A DNA stretch of 64,000 nt from an uncultured bacterium (GCA_905215695.1 CAJMQN010000002.1:62001-126000); one strand, 5' to 3'. Positions 33,037 through 42,038 are shown, counted from the first letter of the stretch. The notes: generated by a model not told the origin, from the letters alone. A program made the numbers and translations.

Positions 33037-33588
33037 ATGAAGGAAAAGGATTGGGAGCAGACCTGCGCAAACCGAGAAGCCGCCCGTCTCGCCTGCGAGA
33101 CCGCGTTCAAAGACAAGCGGCGCGCCCTCTCGGAGCGGGGCGAAGTCATCGCCTACGCCGGTCGCAATGCCCCTCCCGCCGAATCCGCGGCTACCGTCGC
33201 GCCCTTCCCTTTAAAAGAATTCGGCTACCGTTATGTTTTCGCCGCCCAAGAGTATGTCGCCCTCGAGGTGCGGGAACAGGTCGAAACCCAAGTGATCGGC
33301 TACTCCGGCACAGTCAAGGAAGACAATTCCTTCGAGCTCAAACCCGAAACCCGCGAAAACGTATTTTTTGAAACCGTCGAAGTCCGGCGCATCGCACAGA
33401 CGGGCGCTTGGCTCAAGACAATCCGTCCCGGTTTCGCCCGCAAAGTCGCGAGGCTGGAGCGCAGATTTGAACGCGCGGACAAGTTCTATCAAAGATTCAA
33501 ATCCGGCAAGTTCCACACGCACCGCCTCCGCAAATTTCAAAAACTCAACGCCCTGCTCGCAGAGATACGCAATTATTCGGTCGAATAG
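33037..33588 (+). CDS. Hypothetical protein, basic C-terminus
   Basis: A 183-residue cytoplasmic protein not recognised as any family. The start at 33037 follows GGGAGGA. The N-terminal third is helical with many charged residues, the middle looks like strands (YRYVFAAQEYVALEVREQV), and the end is a strongly basic, probably coiled-coil segment (KVARLERRFERADKFYQRF). The good promoter, ribosome site and following terminator support it as a real single-gene unit. The flanking palindromes suggest regulated expression. The function is unknown. Confidence 0.7.
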   Translation: MKEKDWEQTCANREAARLACETAFKDKRRALSERGEVIAYAGRNAPPAESAATVAPFPLKEFGYRYVFAAQEYVALEVREQVETQVIGYSGTVKEDNSFELKPETRENVFFETVEVRRIAQTGAWLKTIRPGFARKVARLERRFERADKFYQRFKSGKFHTHRLRKFQKLNALLAEIRNYSVE

Positions 33589-33590
33589 TC

Positions 33591-33634
33591 AAAAAGAGCC
33601 CCGCCGGACAGTCGTCCGAACGCAGGCTCTTTTT
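33591..33634. terminator. Bidirectional terminator
   Basis: AAAAAGAGCC (33591-33600) pairs with GGCTCTTTTT (33625-33634), with an inner CGGAC-AGTC-GTCCG hairpin. It lies between convergent genes and serves both strands. Confidence 0.8.
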
Positions 33635-34248
33635 TATTTCGCAAGATAATCCACGTCGAAAGCGCGTTTCTTAAAGTAATATTTTTTATCCTCTTCGGTG
33701 ATTTCGCGGAGCACCCGGCAGGGATTGCCCGCCGCAACCACCCAATCGGGAATGTCCTTTGTGACAACGCTCCCCGAACCGATCACCACGTTATTTCCGA
33801 TTTTCACGCCGGGGTTGACTACGACGTTCGCACCCAGCCAGACATTGTCTCCGATCTCCACGCCGATGCCGTATTCATAACCCGAATTGCGCGCCTCCGG
33901 GTGCACGGGGTGCCCAGCCGTCGTAATCATGACGTTGGGCGCAAACATGACGTTGTTTCCGATCTTCACCCGCGCGACGTCGAGAATACAGAGGTTGTAA
34001 TTCGCGAAGAAATTTTCCCCTACCTCGATATTGCGCCCGTAATCCGCGTGAAAGGGCTGTTGCACGACAATCTTTTTCCCCGTTTTTCCGAGAATGGAGC
34101 GGATGAGCGCGTCCAGCCTCTCCGTATCGTCGGGACGGCAGGAGTTGAACTCGTGCACGCGCACCTTGTTTTCCATATGTAGCTTGGGCAGTTCTTCCAT
34201 AAACGCCCGATAGGGCAGTTCCGCCAGCATTCTCTCCCGTTCCGTCAC
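33634..34248 (-). CDS. Maltose/galactoside O-acetyltransferase family protein
   Basis: A 204-residue acetyl-CoA-dependent O-acetyltransferase with the left-handed beta-helix fold. The N-terminal TERERMLAELPYRAF matches the mac domain of maltose acetyltransferases. Hexapeptide repeats follow (VGENFFANYNL, IGNNVMFAPNV, IGDNVWLGANVVV, IGNNVVIGSGSVV), with the catalytic His in TTAGHPVHPE. The start is GTG at 34248, since GGAGG stands 6-7 bases upstream. It stands alone. Physiological acceptors of such enzymes are rarely known; small sugars are likely. Confidence 0.88.
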   Translation of the reverse strand: MTERERMLAELPYRAFMEELPKLHMENKVRVHEFNSCRPDDTERLDALIRSILGKTGKKIVVQQPFHADYGRNIEVGENFFANYNLCILDVARVKIGNNVMFAPNVMITTAGHPVHPEARNSGYEYGIGVEIGDNVWLGANVVVNPGVKIGNNVVIGSGSVVTKDIPDWVVAAGNPCRVLREITEEDKKYYFKKRAFDVDYLAK

Positions 34249-34353
34249 AATAAGCCTCCGAATTGACACCGTAGAATTTTATTATACAATATTTTCAAGA
34301 CTTTTTCAATAGGAAAACCAAAAATTTTTCCGCCTTTATTTTTCAAACCCATC

Positions 34354-34381
34354 TTGACAACCCAAAAATACGTGCTATAAT
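34354..34381 (+). promoter_or_regulatory. Promoter of candidate small RNA
   Basis: TTGACA (34354-34359), 16 bases, TATAAT (34376-34381), both perfect consensus hexamers, directing transcription away from the acetyltransferase gene and toward a terminator at 34579-34610. Confidence 0.85.
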
Positions 34382-34387
34382 AAAGGC

Positions 34388-34611
34388 GTAAAACAAATCA
34401 AGGCAAAGGAGGTATGTGACTGAAACAAAGAATCAGGAGGTATCTACCAATGGCGCAATTTGAGGTTTTTGAAGGATAGATCAGCCGGATATTGAATCGC
34501 GGAAACGAATTTTTGCCGCACGCGGCTTTGTATGCCGAAAGAGAAGCGCGATCTGTCGAATGACAACTGAATATGCAAGAGGACGGAGATTGCTCCGCCC
34601 TCTTTTTTTTG
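34388..34611 (+). ncRNA. Candidate small RNA with own promoter and terminator
   Basis: A roughly 220-base transcription unit without a protein gene of normal size. It contains two strong Shine-Dalgarno-like AGGAGGT boxes. The first is followed by ATG directly joined to TGA; the second precedes a 9-codon ORF (MAQFEVFEG) at about 34450-34479. The rest can fold: ATCGCG with CGCGAT plus GATAG with CTGTC as a long-range helix, and GCCGC-AC-GCGGC inside. It ends in an 11-bp terminator stem (34579-34602) with eight T. It may be a structured noncoding RNA of Bacillota or a tiny-peptide mRNA. I cannot assign an Rfam family by eye. Confidence 0.65.
34579..34602. terminator. Terminator of the small RNA, facing aro operon
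   Basis: GAGGACGGAG (34579-34588) pairs with CTCCGCCCTC (34593-34602) with one mismatch and loop ATTG, followed by eight T on the plus strand. On the minus strand the following T content is weak, so the aro operon may be only partly terminated here. Confidence 0.8.
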
Positions 34612-34613
34612 TT

Positions 34614-35984
34614 TCAAAGATTTTCAAACAGATTTCGAACCAGCGAGCTCGCGTTTGTGCCGAATACCGTCGCGTCCGCGACGGATTTATAGATTCCCTT
34701 GCGGAAGTCATAGAGATTCGCAAGTTTTTCGGGGTCTCCCGACAGAAGAGGACGGGTCGTGTCCCCGGACAACCGCTTTTTGATGACCTCGAGGGGGACG
34801 TCCAAAAAGGCGAGATAGGAATTTTTGCGGATTTCTCTGACATTCTCCTCCCGCAGAACGCTCCCGCCGCCGAGGGAGATTATCCCCTCCACGCCGGACA
34901 GCCTGCGGAGCGCCGCGCTCTCGATGTCCCGAAACCCGCTCTCCCCCGCTTCCTCGAAGATTTGGGAAATACTCTTCCCCTCCGTCTCCTCGATGATCTT
35001 GTCGAGGTCATACACGGGCAGTCCCGAAAATTTGCCGATGAGCCGCGCGACATGGCTCTTGCCGCACCCCATAAACCCGCAGAGCGCAAGACTCTTTTTG
35101 TCGAATTTGTCCCGAAGCCGCTTGAAAAAGAGCAGAGCCTCGAGCTCGGTGTACAGCCTGTCGAGGTCGCGCTTTTCAAACTCCGCGCCAAAGAAAATTT
35201 TCTGTGCCGCCGCCGCCTGCATCATGAGCATATACAACCCGTTTGCGGTGCGCACGCCCATGCGCGCGTTTCTCAAAAGCCGGGTGCGCAGGGGATTGTA
35301 CACGAGGTCGAACACCGCCTCGGGCGAAAACTGCCGGATATCGAGCGCCTGCGCGTCCTCGGCGGGGTACATGCCGCAGGGCGTGCAGTTGACGATGAGG
35401 TCATAACAGTCCCGCAGGGTCTCATAGGTCACCGCGGCGACCTCCGCGCCCGAACAAGCCTTTGCCTTCTCGGCAAACGCCGCGACTTTCTCCCTCTCCC
35501 GCGAACAGGCGGCGACTTCGCATCCCTTGCCCGCAAGAAAGGCGGCGCAGGTCAGCGCCGCGCCCCCCGTGCCGAGAATGAGCGCGCGCTTTCCCGCGGG
35601 GTCGTATCCCATGCGGACAAAGGTCTGTTCGATGCCGAAGAGGTCGGTATTGTATCCCGCAAGTTTTCCCTCGCGGCAAAGAACGGTGTTGACGCTCCCA
35701 CACCTCTTCGCGCTCTCGTCCACGGAGTCGAGAAAGGGAAGGATATTCTGCTTGTGCGGAATGGTCACGTTGAACCCCGCGAGCTTGCCGCTCGCGAGCA
35801 CTTTTCCGATCTCCTCCGCCTCGAGTTTGATAAGCACGTATTTGGCTCTGCGGCGGGACAGTTCAAACAGTTTCGCGTGCAGAATATCCGAAATCGAGCT
35901 TTCGACCTTACTGCCGAGCAGTCCATAGACCTCGGTATCGTACTGTTTCTGTAAAAACTCCTCCGCCGTCAGGACGTTGTTCAT
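34614..35984 (-). CDS. Shikimate dehydrogenase-shikimate kinase fusion
   Basis: A 456-residue bifunctional enzyme. Residues about 15-270 are AroE: LLGSKVESSISDILHAKLF (SxS shikimate-binding pair), GFNVTIPHKQNI with the catalytic Lys, GYNTDLFG and the NADP loop LGTGGAA. Residues about 290-456 are shikimate kinase: FMGCGKSHVARLIG (Walker A), YDLDKIIE, ESGFRDIE, LGGGSVL and TTRPLL. It reduces 3-dehydroshikimate and phosphorylates the product. The fusion order AroE then AroK is uncommon but plausible. The start at 35984 has AAGGAG upstream. Last gene of the aromatic operon, 10 bases after aroA. Confidence 0.92.
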   Translation of the reverse strand: MNNVLTAEEFLQKQYDTEVYGLLGSKVESSISDILHAKLFELSRRRAKYVLIKLEAEEIGKVLASGKLAGFNVTIPHKQNILPFLDSVDESAKRCGSVNTVLCREGKLAGYNTDLFGIEQTFVRMGYDPAGKRALILGTGGAALTCAAFLAGKGCEVAACSREREKVAAFAEKAKACSGAEVAAVTYETLRDCYDLIVNCTPCGMYPAEDAQALDIRQFSPEAVFDLVYNPLRTRLLRNARMGVRTANGLYMLMMQAAAAQKIFFGAEFEKRDLDRLYTELEALLFFKRLRDKFDKKSLALCGFMGCGKSHVARLIGKFSGLPVYDLDKIIEETEGKSISQIFEEAGESGFRDIESAALRRLSGVEGIISLGGGSVLREENVREIRKNSYLAFLDVPLEVIKKRLSGDTTRPLLSGDPEKLANLYDFRKGIYKSVADATVFGTNASSLVRNLFENL

Positions 35985-35994
35985 GGAATTCTCC

Positions 35995-37311
35995 TTAAAA
36001 TGTATAGATCTTGCAGTCGATGGTGCCGTCCGGCTTGGGGCTGTTGTCCGCCCTTCCGCCGACCTTTTTGTAGAGCTCCCAGAATTCGGGACAGGACACG
36101 CCCACGCACTCCGCGTCCGAAATCGTGCTTTCGCCGTCCGCGGCGAGTCCAAGCACGGCGAGCGCCATCGCAACGCGGTGGTCGCCGTAGCTCTCGAAAT
36201 CCGCGCCGCGCACGTATCCGCCCGAGAGTACCATGCCGTCCTCGGTCTCGCGGATATCGATTCCCGTCTTTGCGAGTTCGGTCACCATGGATACTATTCT
36301 GTTCGATTCCTTCACTTTTAATTCTTCGGCGTCCGAAATCACGGTCTCGCCCTCGGCAAAGGCGGCAAGCACCGCGATGATCGGCAATTCGTCGATGAGC
36401 CGGGGAATGATTTCCCCTCCGATCTCCACGCCCTTTAAAAAGCCGTAGCTCGCCGTCACGTCGCCTACGGGTTCGTCTCCTTCCCGGACGTTGGAAATCT
36501 CAATCTTTCCGCCCATCGCCCTGAGCACGTCGAGAAAACCCGTGCGCGTGGGATTCAGCCCCACCCCCCGGACGGTGATTCTGCTTCCGGGCGTGACGCA
36601 CGCCGCCGCGAGAAAAAACGCCGCGGTGGAAATATCCCCGGGGACCTCAAACCGTCGCCCGGTCATGTGTCCTTTCGAGGTGACGCAGATACGGTTTCCC
36701 TCTGTCACGAGGTCCGCGCCGAAGGCTTTGAGCATGATTTCGGTGTGGTTGCGGGAGGGCGTTTTTTCCACGACGCAGGTTTCCCCTTCGGCGTGCAGAC
36801 CCGCGAGGAGAATCGCGGACTTGACCTGTGCGGACGCCATGGGCATCTCGTAGGTGATTCCACGCAATCCCCCGCCGTGAATGTGCAGGGGGCACATCCC
36901 GTTCAAGCTGTCAATCTTCGCGCCCATGCGCTCGAGGGGCTCGATGACCCGTTTCATGGGACGGAGATTGAGGGAGCGATCCCCCGCGAGCACGCTCTCG
37001 ATGGGATAGCCCGAGAGAAGTCCCGCAAGGAGACGGGTCGTCGTGCCCGAATTTGCGGTATAGAGCTCCTCCTCGCTCGAGACGAAGGGATGCGGGGTCA
37101 CCCGCACCCTGCCCTTTTCGCCGAGCTCGATGCCTGTCCCGAGCCGGGAAAGACAGTCCGCCGTCGCGATCGTATCGTCGCATAGGAGCACGTTTTCCAG
37201 TTCGCTCTCCCCCTCGCTGACCGCCGCGAACAGCAGAGCGCGGTGGGAAATGGATTTGTCCGCGCTGACGGCAAAATCCCCCTTCAGATTTCTTGTCGGA
37301 TAAATTCTCAT
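35995..37311 (-). CDS. aroA: 3-phosphoshikimate 1-carboxyvinyltransferase (EPSP synthase)
   Basis: A 438-residue enzyme adding enolpyruvyl from PEP to shikimate 3-phosphate. It shows DKSISHRALLFAA (near 18-30), TANSGTTTRLLAGLLSG (near 84-100; the PEP-binding loop), SAQVKSAILLAGL, PGDISTAAFFLAAA and DELPIIAVLAAFAEG with the catalytic Asp. KVKESNRI follows. Full length for the family. It lies 18 bases after pheA. Confidence 0.95.
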   Translation of the reverse strand: MRIYPTRNLKGDFAVSADKSISHRALLFAAVSEGESELENVLLCDDTIATADCLSRLGTGIELGEKGRVRVTPHPFVSSEEELYTANSGTTTRLLAGLLSGYPIESVLAGDRSLNLRPMKRVIEPLERMGAKIDSLNGMCPLHIHGGGLRGITYEMPMASAQVKSAILLAGLHAEGETCVVEKTPSRNHTEIMLKAFGADLVTEGNRICVTSKGHMTGRRFEVPGDISTAAFFLAAACVTPGSRITVRGVGLNPTRTGFLDVLRAMGGKIEISNVREGDEPVGDVTASYGFLKGVEIGGEIIPRLIDELPIIAVLAAFAEGETVISDAEELKVKESNRIVSMVTELAKTGIDIRETEDGMVLSGGYVRGADFESYGDHRVAMALAVLGLAADGESTISDAECVGVSCPEFWELYKKVGGRADNSPKPDGTIDCKIYTF

Positions 37312-37329
37312 AAAAACCTCACGAAAGCG

Positions 37330-38442
37330 TCAGAATGTGCCTAAAATTCGGCAATAGGGAAGTTCGCAGGACAACTGCGCGAGCAGCGCCCGCACCGCGG
37401 AGTCCGCGTAGCTTCCCGAAAATTCCACATAAAAGCGATACTCAAAGGGCGTCTCCTTGACCGGACGGGAGTGAAGCGCGAGCACGTTCACCCCGAAAAA
37501 GGAGAACACGGAGAGCACTTCGGAGAGCGCGCCGGGACGGTTCGCCGTTCGGAAGAGGAGCGCGAGCTTGTCCGCGCCCTCCACACGCTCGAACCGCGTA
37601 CCCAAGACGACGAAACGGGTCGTGTTCCCCGCGGCGTCGCTGATTCCCCGCTGCAAAATTTTGAGCCGATAGAGCTCGGCGCACTCCTCCGAGCACACCG
37701 CCGCCACATTGCGGGAGTCGCTCTCGGACACCATCTTCGCGGCGACCGCGTTATTGGTGCAGGGCACGCCGCGCATGCCGCGCGCCCGCAAAAAATTCTC
37801 GCACTGCTTCAACGCCTGCGGGTGCGCGAGTACCGTATCCACTTCGGAGAGTTCCCCCCGTCCGAGCAGAGCGTGCGAAATATTCAGTTCCAGTCCGCCG
37901 TTGACGAAGATTCCCTCCGCCGCGCCAAGCGCGTCGAACACGTCCCCGACCACCCCCGCGGTAGAATTCTCGAGGGGCAGTACCCCCGCGCTCCCGTCCT
38001 CCAGCGCGGAAAACACTTCCCCAAAGCTCCCGAGAAAGACCGTCGGCAGTCCGGGAAAGAGTTTTTTTGCGGCGACATGCTGATACGCGCCCTCCGCGCC
38101 CTGCAAAATCACACGTTTTTTCTTAGCAGGTTCTTCCTGCGCGGGCAGTCCGTCTTTCCCTGCCTCCGCGAACGCGAGGTATTGCAGACTCCGGCTGTTG
38201 CGCATGATTCCCGCAAACTGCTCGCGTACCGCGCGCGCGCCCATTCCCGTCAGCCCCGCGGTCGCACGGTCGAGAATCTGCGCCTCCCGCGCGGAATCAA
38301 AGACTTTTTTCACGCCGTCCGCGGACTTTTGTTTGACCGCCGCCACTTGGGCGGAGCAGTCCAGCCTTTCGCAGAACAGCGCCCCGAGCGCGGTGTCGAT
38401 TTTGTCCAGCTTTTTCCTGATTTCGGAGAGTTCCACTTTCAC
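37330..38442 (-). CDS. pheA: Chorismate mutase-prephenate dehydratase
   Basis: A 370-residue bifunctional enzyme leading from chorismate to phenylpyruvate. Residues 1-85 are an AroQ-class chorismate mutase (IRKKLDKIDTALGALFCERL). Residues about 110-285 are prephenate dehydratase (VILQGAEGAYQHVAAKKLF, LPLENSTAGVVGDVFD, and NTTRFVVLG with the catalytic Thr-Arg-Phe). The C-terminal part is an ACT domain (LLFRTANRPGALSEVLSVFS) expected to bind phenylalanine. The start is GTG at 38442, overlapping the aroC stop as GTGA, with GGAGGG upstream. A much longer frame to 39270 is antisense-like and rejected. Confidence 0.93.
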   Translation of the reverse strand: MKVELSEIRKKLDKIDTALGALFCERLDCSAQVAAVKQKSADGVKKVFDSAREAQILDRATAGLTGMGARAVREQFAGIMRNSRSLQYLAFAEAGKDGLPAQEEPAKKKRVILQGAEGAYQHVAAKKLFPGLPTVFLGSFGEVFSALEDGSAGVLPLENSTAGVVGDVFDALGAAEGIFVNGGLELNISHALLGRGELSEVDTVLAHPQALKQCENFLRARGMRGVPCTNNAVAAKMVSESDSRNVAAVCSEECAELYRLKILQRGISDAAGNTTRFVVLGTRFERVEGADKLALLFRTANRPGALSEVLSVFSFFGVNVLALHSRPVKETPFEYRFYVEFSGSYADSAVRALLAQLSCELPYCRILGTF

Positions 38443-39470
38443 CGTCCCTCCAACATGAGATCCATCGCACAGAGCGCGGCGGCGCCCTCTACGACGGGCA
38501 CCGCGCGGGGCACAATGCAGACGTCGTGCCGTCCCTGAATCTCGAGTTTGACGGGTTCGAGGGTTTCGGTGTCCACGCTGTCCTGTACCGCCGCGACGGA
38601 GGGTACAGGCTTGAACGCCGCCGAAAAGAGGATGTCCGCCCCCGTCGTGATTCCGCCGAGCACGCCGCCGTTGCGGTTCGTCGCGGGGACAATCCTGCCC
38701 TCCCGCAGGATATAGGGATCGTTCGCATCTCTGCCGAAGGCGTCGGCGAATCCGAACCCCAACCCGAAAGAGACGCCTTTGACCGCGGGCACCGCGTAGA
38801 GCATGCCCGCAAGCCGGGACTCCACGCTCTCCGCCATCGGACCGCCCAGTCCCGCCGGAAGTCCGCAAATTCTGCCTTCGACGATTCCCCCGCAGGAACT
38901 CTTTTCCGCGGCGACGCGCTCGATCTCCGCGAGCATCTTCGCCCAGACTTTCTCCGAGGGCGGGAGAAACTCCTCGCCCGCGGAAATCCCCGCAATGCTC
39001 TTGATTCGCGCCTCGACGGAGACGCCGCGCGCTTTCAGCCACTGCTTGGCGAGATTTCCCGCCGCAACCACGGGCGCGGTGAGCCGTCCCGAAAACTGCC
39101 CGCCCCCGCGGTAGTCCTCGAATCCTCCGTATTTGACGTGCGCGGGGTAATCCGCGTGAGAGGGACGGGGAACGCGTTTCAGATTCGCGTAATCCGAGGA
39201 TTTCACGTTCTCGTTTCGGATGAGGAGACAGATCGCCGCGCCCGTCGTGTACCCGTCGAAAATTCCGCACTGCACCTCCACCCTATCCGGTTCGAGACGC
39301 TTGGTGGAGTACGCGGAAAGACTCGCTTTCCTGCGCGCCATATCCGACGCGAGTGCGTCAAAATCCACTTTGAACCCCGCGGGAAACCCCTCGAGAACAG
39401 CGCCGATGCTCTCCGAGTGGGATTCGCCGAACACCGTTACCTTCAGTTTTCCGTTCAAGAGAATGCTCAT
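38439..39470 (-). CDS. aroC: Chorismate synthase
   Basis: A 343-residue FMN-dependent enzyme eliminating phosphate from EPSP to give chorismate. Recognisable are FGESHSESIGAVLEGFPAG (usual GESHG is GESHS here), RPSHADYPAHVKYG, DYRGGGQFSGRLTA (usual RSSARET region altered) and the C-terminal GRHDVCIVPRAVPV. The altered second motif is seen in shorter clostridial forms, so activity is still expected. It overlaps aroB by 4 bases upstream and pheA by 4 bases downstream. Confidence 0.92.
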   Translation of the reverse strand: MSILLNGKLKVTVFGESHSESIGAVLEGFPAGFKVDFDALASDMARRKASLSAYSTKRLEPDRVEVQCGIFDGYTTGAAICLLIRNENVKSSDYANLKRVPRPSHADYPAHVKYGGFEDYRGGGQFSGRLTAPVVAAGNLAKQWLKARGVSVEARIKSIAGISAGEEFLPPSEKVWAKMLAEIERVAAEKSSCGGIVEGRICGLPAGLGGPMAESVESRLAGMLYAVPAVKGVSFGLGFGFADAFGRDANDPYILREGRIVPATNRNGGVLGGITTGADILFSAAFKPVPSVAAVQDSVDTETLEPVKLEIQGRHDVCIVPRAVPVVEGAAALCAMDLMLEGR

Positions 39471-40501
39471 ATACTCTCCTTTAACAGTTTTTCCGCCTCT
39501 TCCATGGAAAAGCGATATACCTTTCCCGCGCCGATGCGCTCAAATGCCGCAAAATTCAGGATATCCCCTCTGCGCTTTTTGTCGCTCGCCATTCCGTCAA
39601 ACAGGGCGTCCGCGGAAAAGTTTTCGGGAATGCGCAGGTGGAACTTGTCCACATATTCCTCGATGAGCGCGGTATCCTCTCTCCGCGCAAAGCCCGCGCG
39701 CTCGAGCATACGGCTCTCGACGATCATGCCGTTTGCGACCGCCGCGCCGTGCGAAAACTTGGAAAATCCCCCGAGCTTTTCGATGGCGTGCCCGACGGTA
39801 TGCCCGAAGTTTAACAGCATTCGTCTCCCGCTTTCCCGCTCGTCCGCGGCGACGACTTCGCATTTGAGTTCCATGCACCGAAAGACGATTTGCTCCGTGT
39901 TCGATGAAAAACGATCGAGGAGCGGAAAGAGCGAAGCGTCCGCAATCACGCCGTATTTGATGATTTCTCCGAGCCCGTTCTCAACTTCCCGCTCGGGAAG
40001 GGTGTCCAAAAAACCGAGTTCCGCCGCGACGAGAGCGGGCTGATAGAATGCGCCCGCGAGATTCTTGCCCGCGGGAAGATCTACGCCGCACTTGCCGCCG
40101 ATTGCGGCATCCACCATCCCAAGGAGCGTGGTCGGAAGAGAACAGTAGCCGATCCCGCGCATATACGTCGCCGCGACAAATCCCGAAAGATCCGTCGTCA
40201 CCCCGCCCCCGACGGCGAGCACGCGGTCCGAACGCGAATACCTGCGTTCGGCGAGCAGATTCACAAGTCTCTCTGCGTTTCCGAAATTTTTGGAGCCCTC
40301 GCCCGAAGGAAGAATCTCGACCTCCGCGCACGCCCGCAGATTCCCGAGAAACTCGGAATGCAGACGCGCGGCGTTCTCGTCAACGATCGCGAGCGTCCGC
40401 CCCGAAAATTTCAGCGCTTCTTCCGCAATTCCCCTACCGCAGAGAATCCTGCTCTCCGCGCGGGTCTCGGTACGGAGCGTAAGCTCCCGCGCCGCGCTCA
40501 C
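39467..40501 (-). CDS. aroB: 3-dehydroquinate synthase
   Basis: A 344-residue NAD- and zinc-dependent enzyme turning DAHP into 3-dehydroquinate. The NAD loop is VLAVGGGVTTDLSGFVAATYMRG. LPTTLLGMVDAAIGGKCGVD, NGLGEIIKYGVI (zinc-binding Glu) and LLNFGHTVGHAIE (zinc-binding His) are also present. The start is GTG at 40501, overlapping the aroF stop as GTGA; the frame extended to 40639 is rejected. Translation is coupled with both neighbours. Confidence 0.93.
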   Translation of the reverse strand: MSAARELTLRTETRAESRILCGRGIAEEALKFSGRTLAIVDENAARLHSEFLGNLRACAEVEILPSGEGSKNFGNAERLVNLLAERRYSRSDRVLAVGGGVTTDLSGFVAATYMRGIGYCSLPTTLLGMVDAAIGGKCGVDLPAGKNLAGAFYQPALVAAELGFLDTLPEREVENGLGEIIKYGVIADASLFPLLDRFSSNTEQIVFRCMELKCEVVAADERESGRRMLLNFGHTVGHAIEKLGGFSKFSHGAAVANGMIVESRMLERAGFARREDTALIEEYVDKFHLRIPENFSADALFDGMASDKKRRGDILNFAAFERIGAGKVYRFSMEEAEKLLKESI

Positions 40502-41508
40502 AGCGACCTCCCGACCGCCTGCGCGACGGGCGCAAGGCGTTTCATGAGTTCGTCGAACTGCGCGGGACTCAAGGACTGCGCGCCGTCGCAGAGTGCCTTG
40601 GGCGGATCGTTGTGCACCTCGATGATGAGTCCGTCGCACCCCGCCGCGACCGACGCGAGCGCGAGCGGAAGAACGAGGTCGGCGTGCCCCGAGGCGTGGC
40701 TCGGGTCAACGACGACGGGGAGATGCGTGAGTTTTTTCAGCACCGGAATCGCCGAGATGTCCAGCGTGTTGCGGGTGCGGGTCTCAAAGGTGCGCACGCC
40801 CCGCTCGCAGAGAATCACGTCCTGATTCCCGCCCGAAAGAATATATTCCGCACTCATCAGAAGTTCGTCGATCGTATTCGCGAACCCGCGTTTTAAGAGC
40901 ACGGGCTTTCTGCATTTGCCGAGCTCTTTTAACAGCTCGAAATTCTGCATGCTTCGCGCCCCCACCTGAATGATATCTACACTCTTTTCAAATTCGGGAA
41001 GGGTCTCGAGATTCGTGATTTCCGAGACGATGGGAAGTCCGACTTTGTTCCCCGCCTCGGACAGGAGTTCGAGTCCCTTTTGATGCAGACCTTGGAAGGC
41101 GTAAGGCGAGGAACGCGGCTTGTACGCACCGCCCCGCATGATCGATGCGCCGCTCGATTTGACCGCCTTTGCAATCTCGTTCATCTGCGGCTGACTCTCC
41201 ACAGAACAGGGACCCGCCATGACCGCAACGCGCTTGCTCCCGATCTCTACGCCCGCGACGCCGACCACCGTATTTTCGGGATGAAACTTGCGTCCCGCAA
41301 GCTTGAAGGGCTCTTGAACACGGATGACCTTCTCCACAAATTCCATTTGGCTGACGGTATCGATATCTACAGACGCCGTGTCGCCGACAAGCCCGAGGAC
41401 GGTCTGCACTTCGCCGTGAATGGGCACTGCCTTCACGCCGAGTCTGCCGATATAGTCCTCGAAAATCTTTAATTGTTCTTCGCTGTGTTCCTTGAGTACG
41501 ACAATCAT
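40498..41508 (-). CDS. aroF: DAHP synthase (type I beta)
   Basis: A 336-residue 3-deoxy-7-phosphoheptulonate synthase, the entry enzyme of the shikimate pathway. The N-terminal about 70 residues form a ferredoxin-like regulatory domain as in Thermotoga-type enzymes. The barrel shows MAGPCSVES, GGAYKPRSSPYAFQG, EITN, LLKRG and VVVDPSHASGH. This beta-type enzyme with an N-terminal domain is often feedback-inhibited by Tyr or Phe. It lies one base after aroQ and overlaps aroB by 4 bases. Confidence 0.94.
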   Translation of the reverse strand: MIVVLKEHSEEQLKIFEDYIGRLGVKAVPIHGEVQTVLGLVGDTASVDIDTVSQMEFVEKVIRVQEPFKLAGRKFHPENTVVGVAGVEIGSKRVAVMAGPCSVESQPQMNEIAKAVKSSGASIMRGGAYKPRSSPYAFQGLHQKGLELLSEAGNKVGLPIVSEITNLETLPEFEKSVDIIQVGARSMQNFELLKELGKCRKPVLLKRGFANTIDELLMSAEYILSGGNQDVILCERGVRTFETRTRNTLDISAIPVLKKLTHLPVVVDPSHASGHADLVLPLALASVAAGCDGLIIEVHNDPPKALCDGAQSLSPAQFDELMKRLAPVAQAVGRSL

Positions 41509-41509
41509 T

Positions 41510-41941
41510 TCAATTTTCTCCCAATTCAGAAATCAAAAAATCCACCGCTTCGGTATAGCTCCTTTCCTTCTTTCCCGCGATCTGCACCGCGCAGACGGGC
41601 TCCAATACGGACACACGGCGGAAGGGCTCGCGGCTGTGAATGTCCGAAAGGTGCACCTCCGCGACCGGAAAACTCCGGCACTCGATCGCGTCCCGAATCG
41701 CATAGCTGTAGTGCGTATAGGCGCCGGCGTTCAGGATCATCGCGTCGCAGTCGGCACGCTGTATCCACCCCACGATTTCACCCTCGAAATTGCTCTGCAA
41801 AAACTCCGTTTCCACCCCGAGCGCCGCGCAGTAATCGCGGACATAGGCGTTGAGTTCTTCGAGCGTCATACCGCCGTAATGACTGCGGTCGCGCATGCCG
41901 AGCATATTCAGATTCGGACCGTTGATTACCGTTATCTTCAA
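41510..41941 (-). CDS. aroQ: 3-dehydroquinate dehydratase, type II
   Basis: A 143-residue type II dehydroquinase removing water from 3-dehydroquinate. It shows VINGPNLNMLGMRDRSHYGG (catalytic Arg/Tyr loop), EFLQSNFEGEIVGWIQ, ILNAGAYTHYSYAIRDAI and EVHLSDIHSREPFR with the catalytic His. The start is TTG at 41941 behind GCGAGGTG; the frame beyond runs through the attenuator and encodes nothing conserved. First structural gene of the aromatic operon. Confidence 0.92.
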   Translation of the reverse strand: MKITVINGPNLNMLGMRDRSHYGGMTLEELNAYVRDYCAALGVETEFLQSNFEGEIVGWIQRADCDAMILNAGAYTHYSYAIRDAIECRSFPVAEVHLSDIHSREPFRRVSVLEPVCAVQIAGKKERSYTEAVDFLISELGEN

Positions 41942-42038
41942 TATTTTGCACCTCGCTTGAAAATTTGTAAACTTTTTTGGCCAAAAACCGCTCCGGAATT
42001 GGAAATCGGTTGAATTTTTCCCCGAAAATACCAAAAAA

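Noticed and set aside
38443..39270. Upstream extension of the pheA frame to 39270
   Set aside because: It runs through aroC in another frame and has Arg/Gly-rich, non-conserved sequence. A GTG with ribosome site at 38442 is the natural start.
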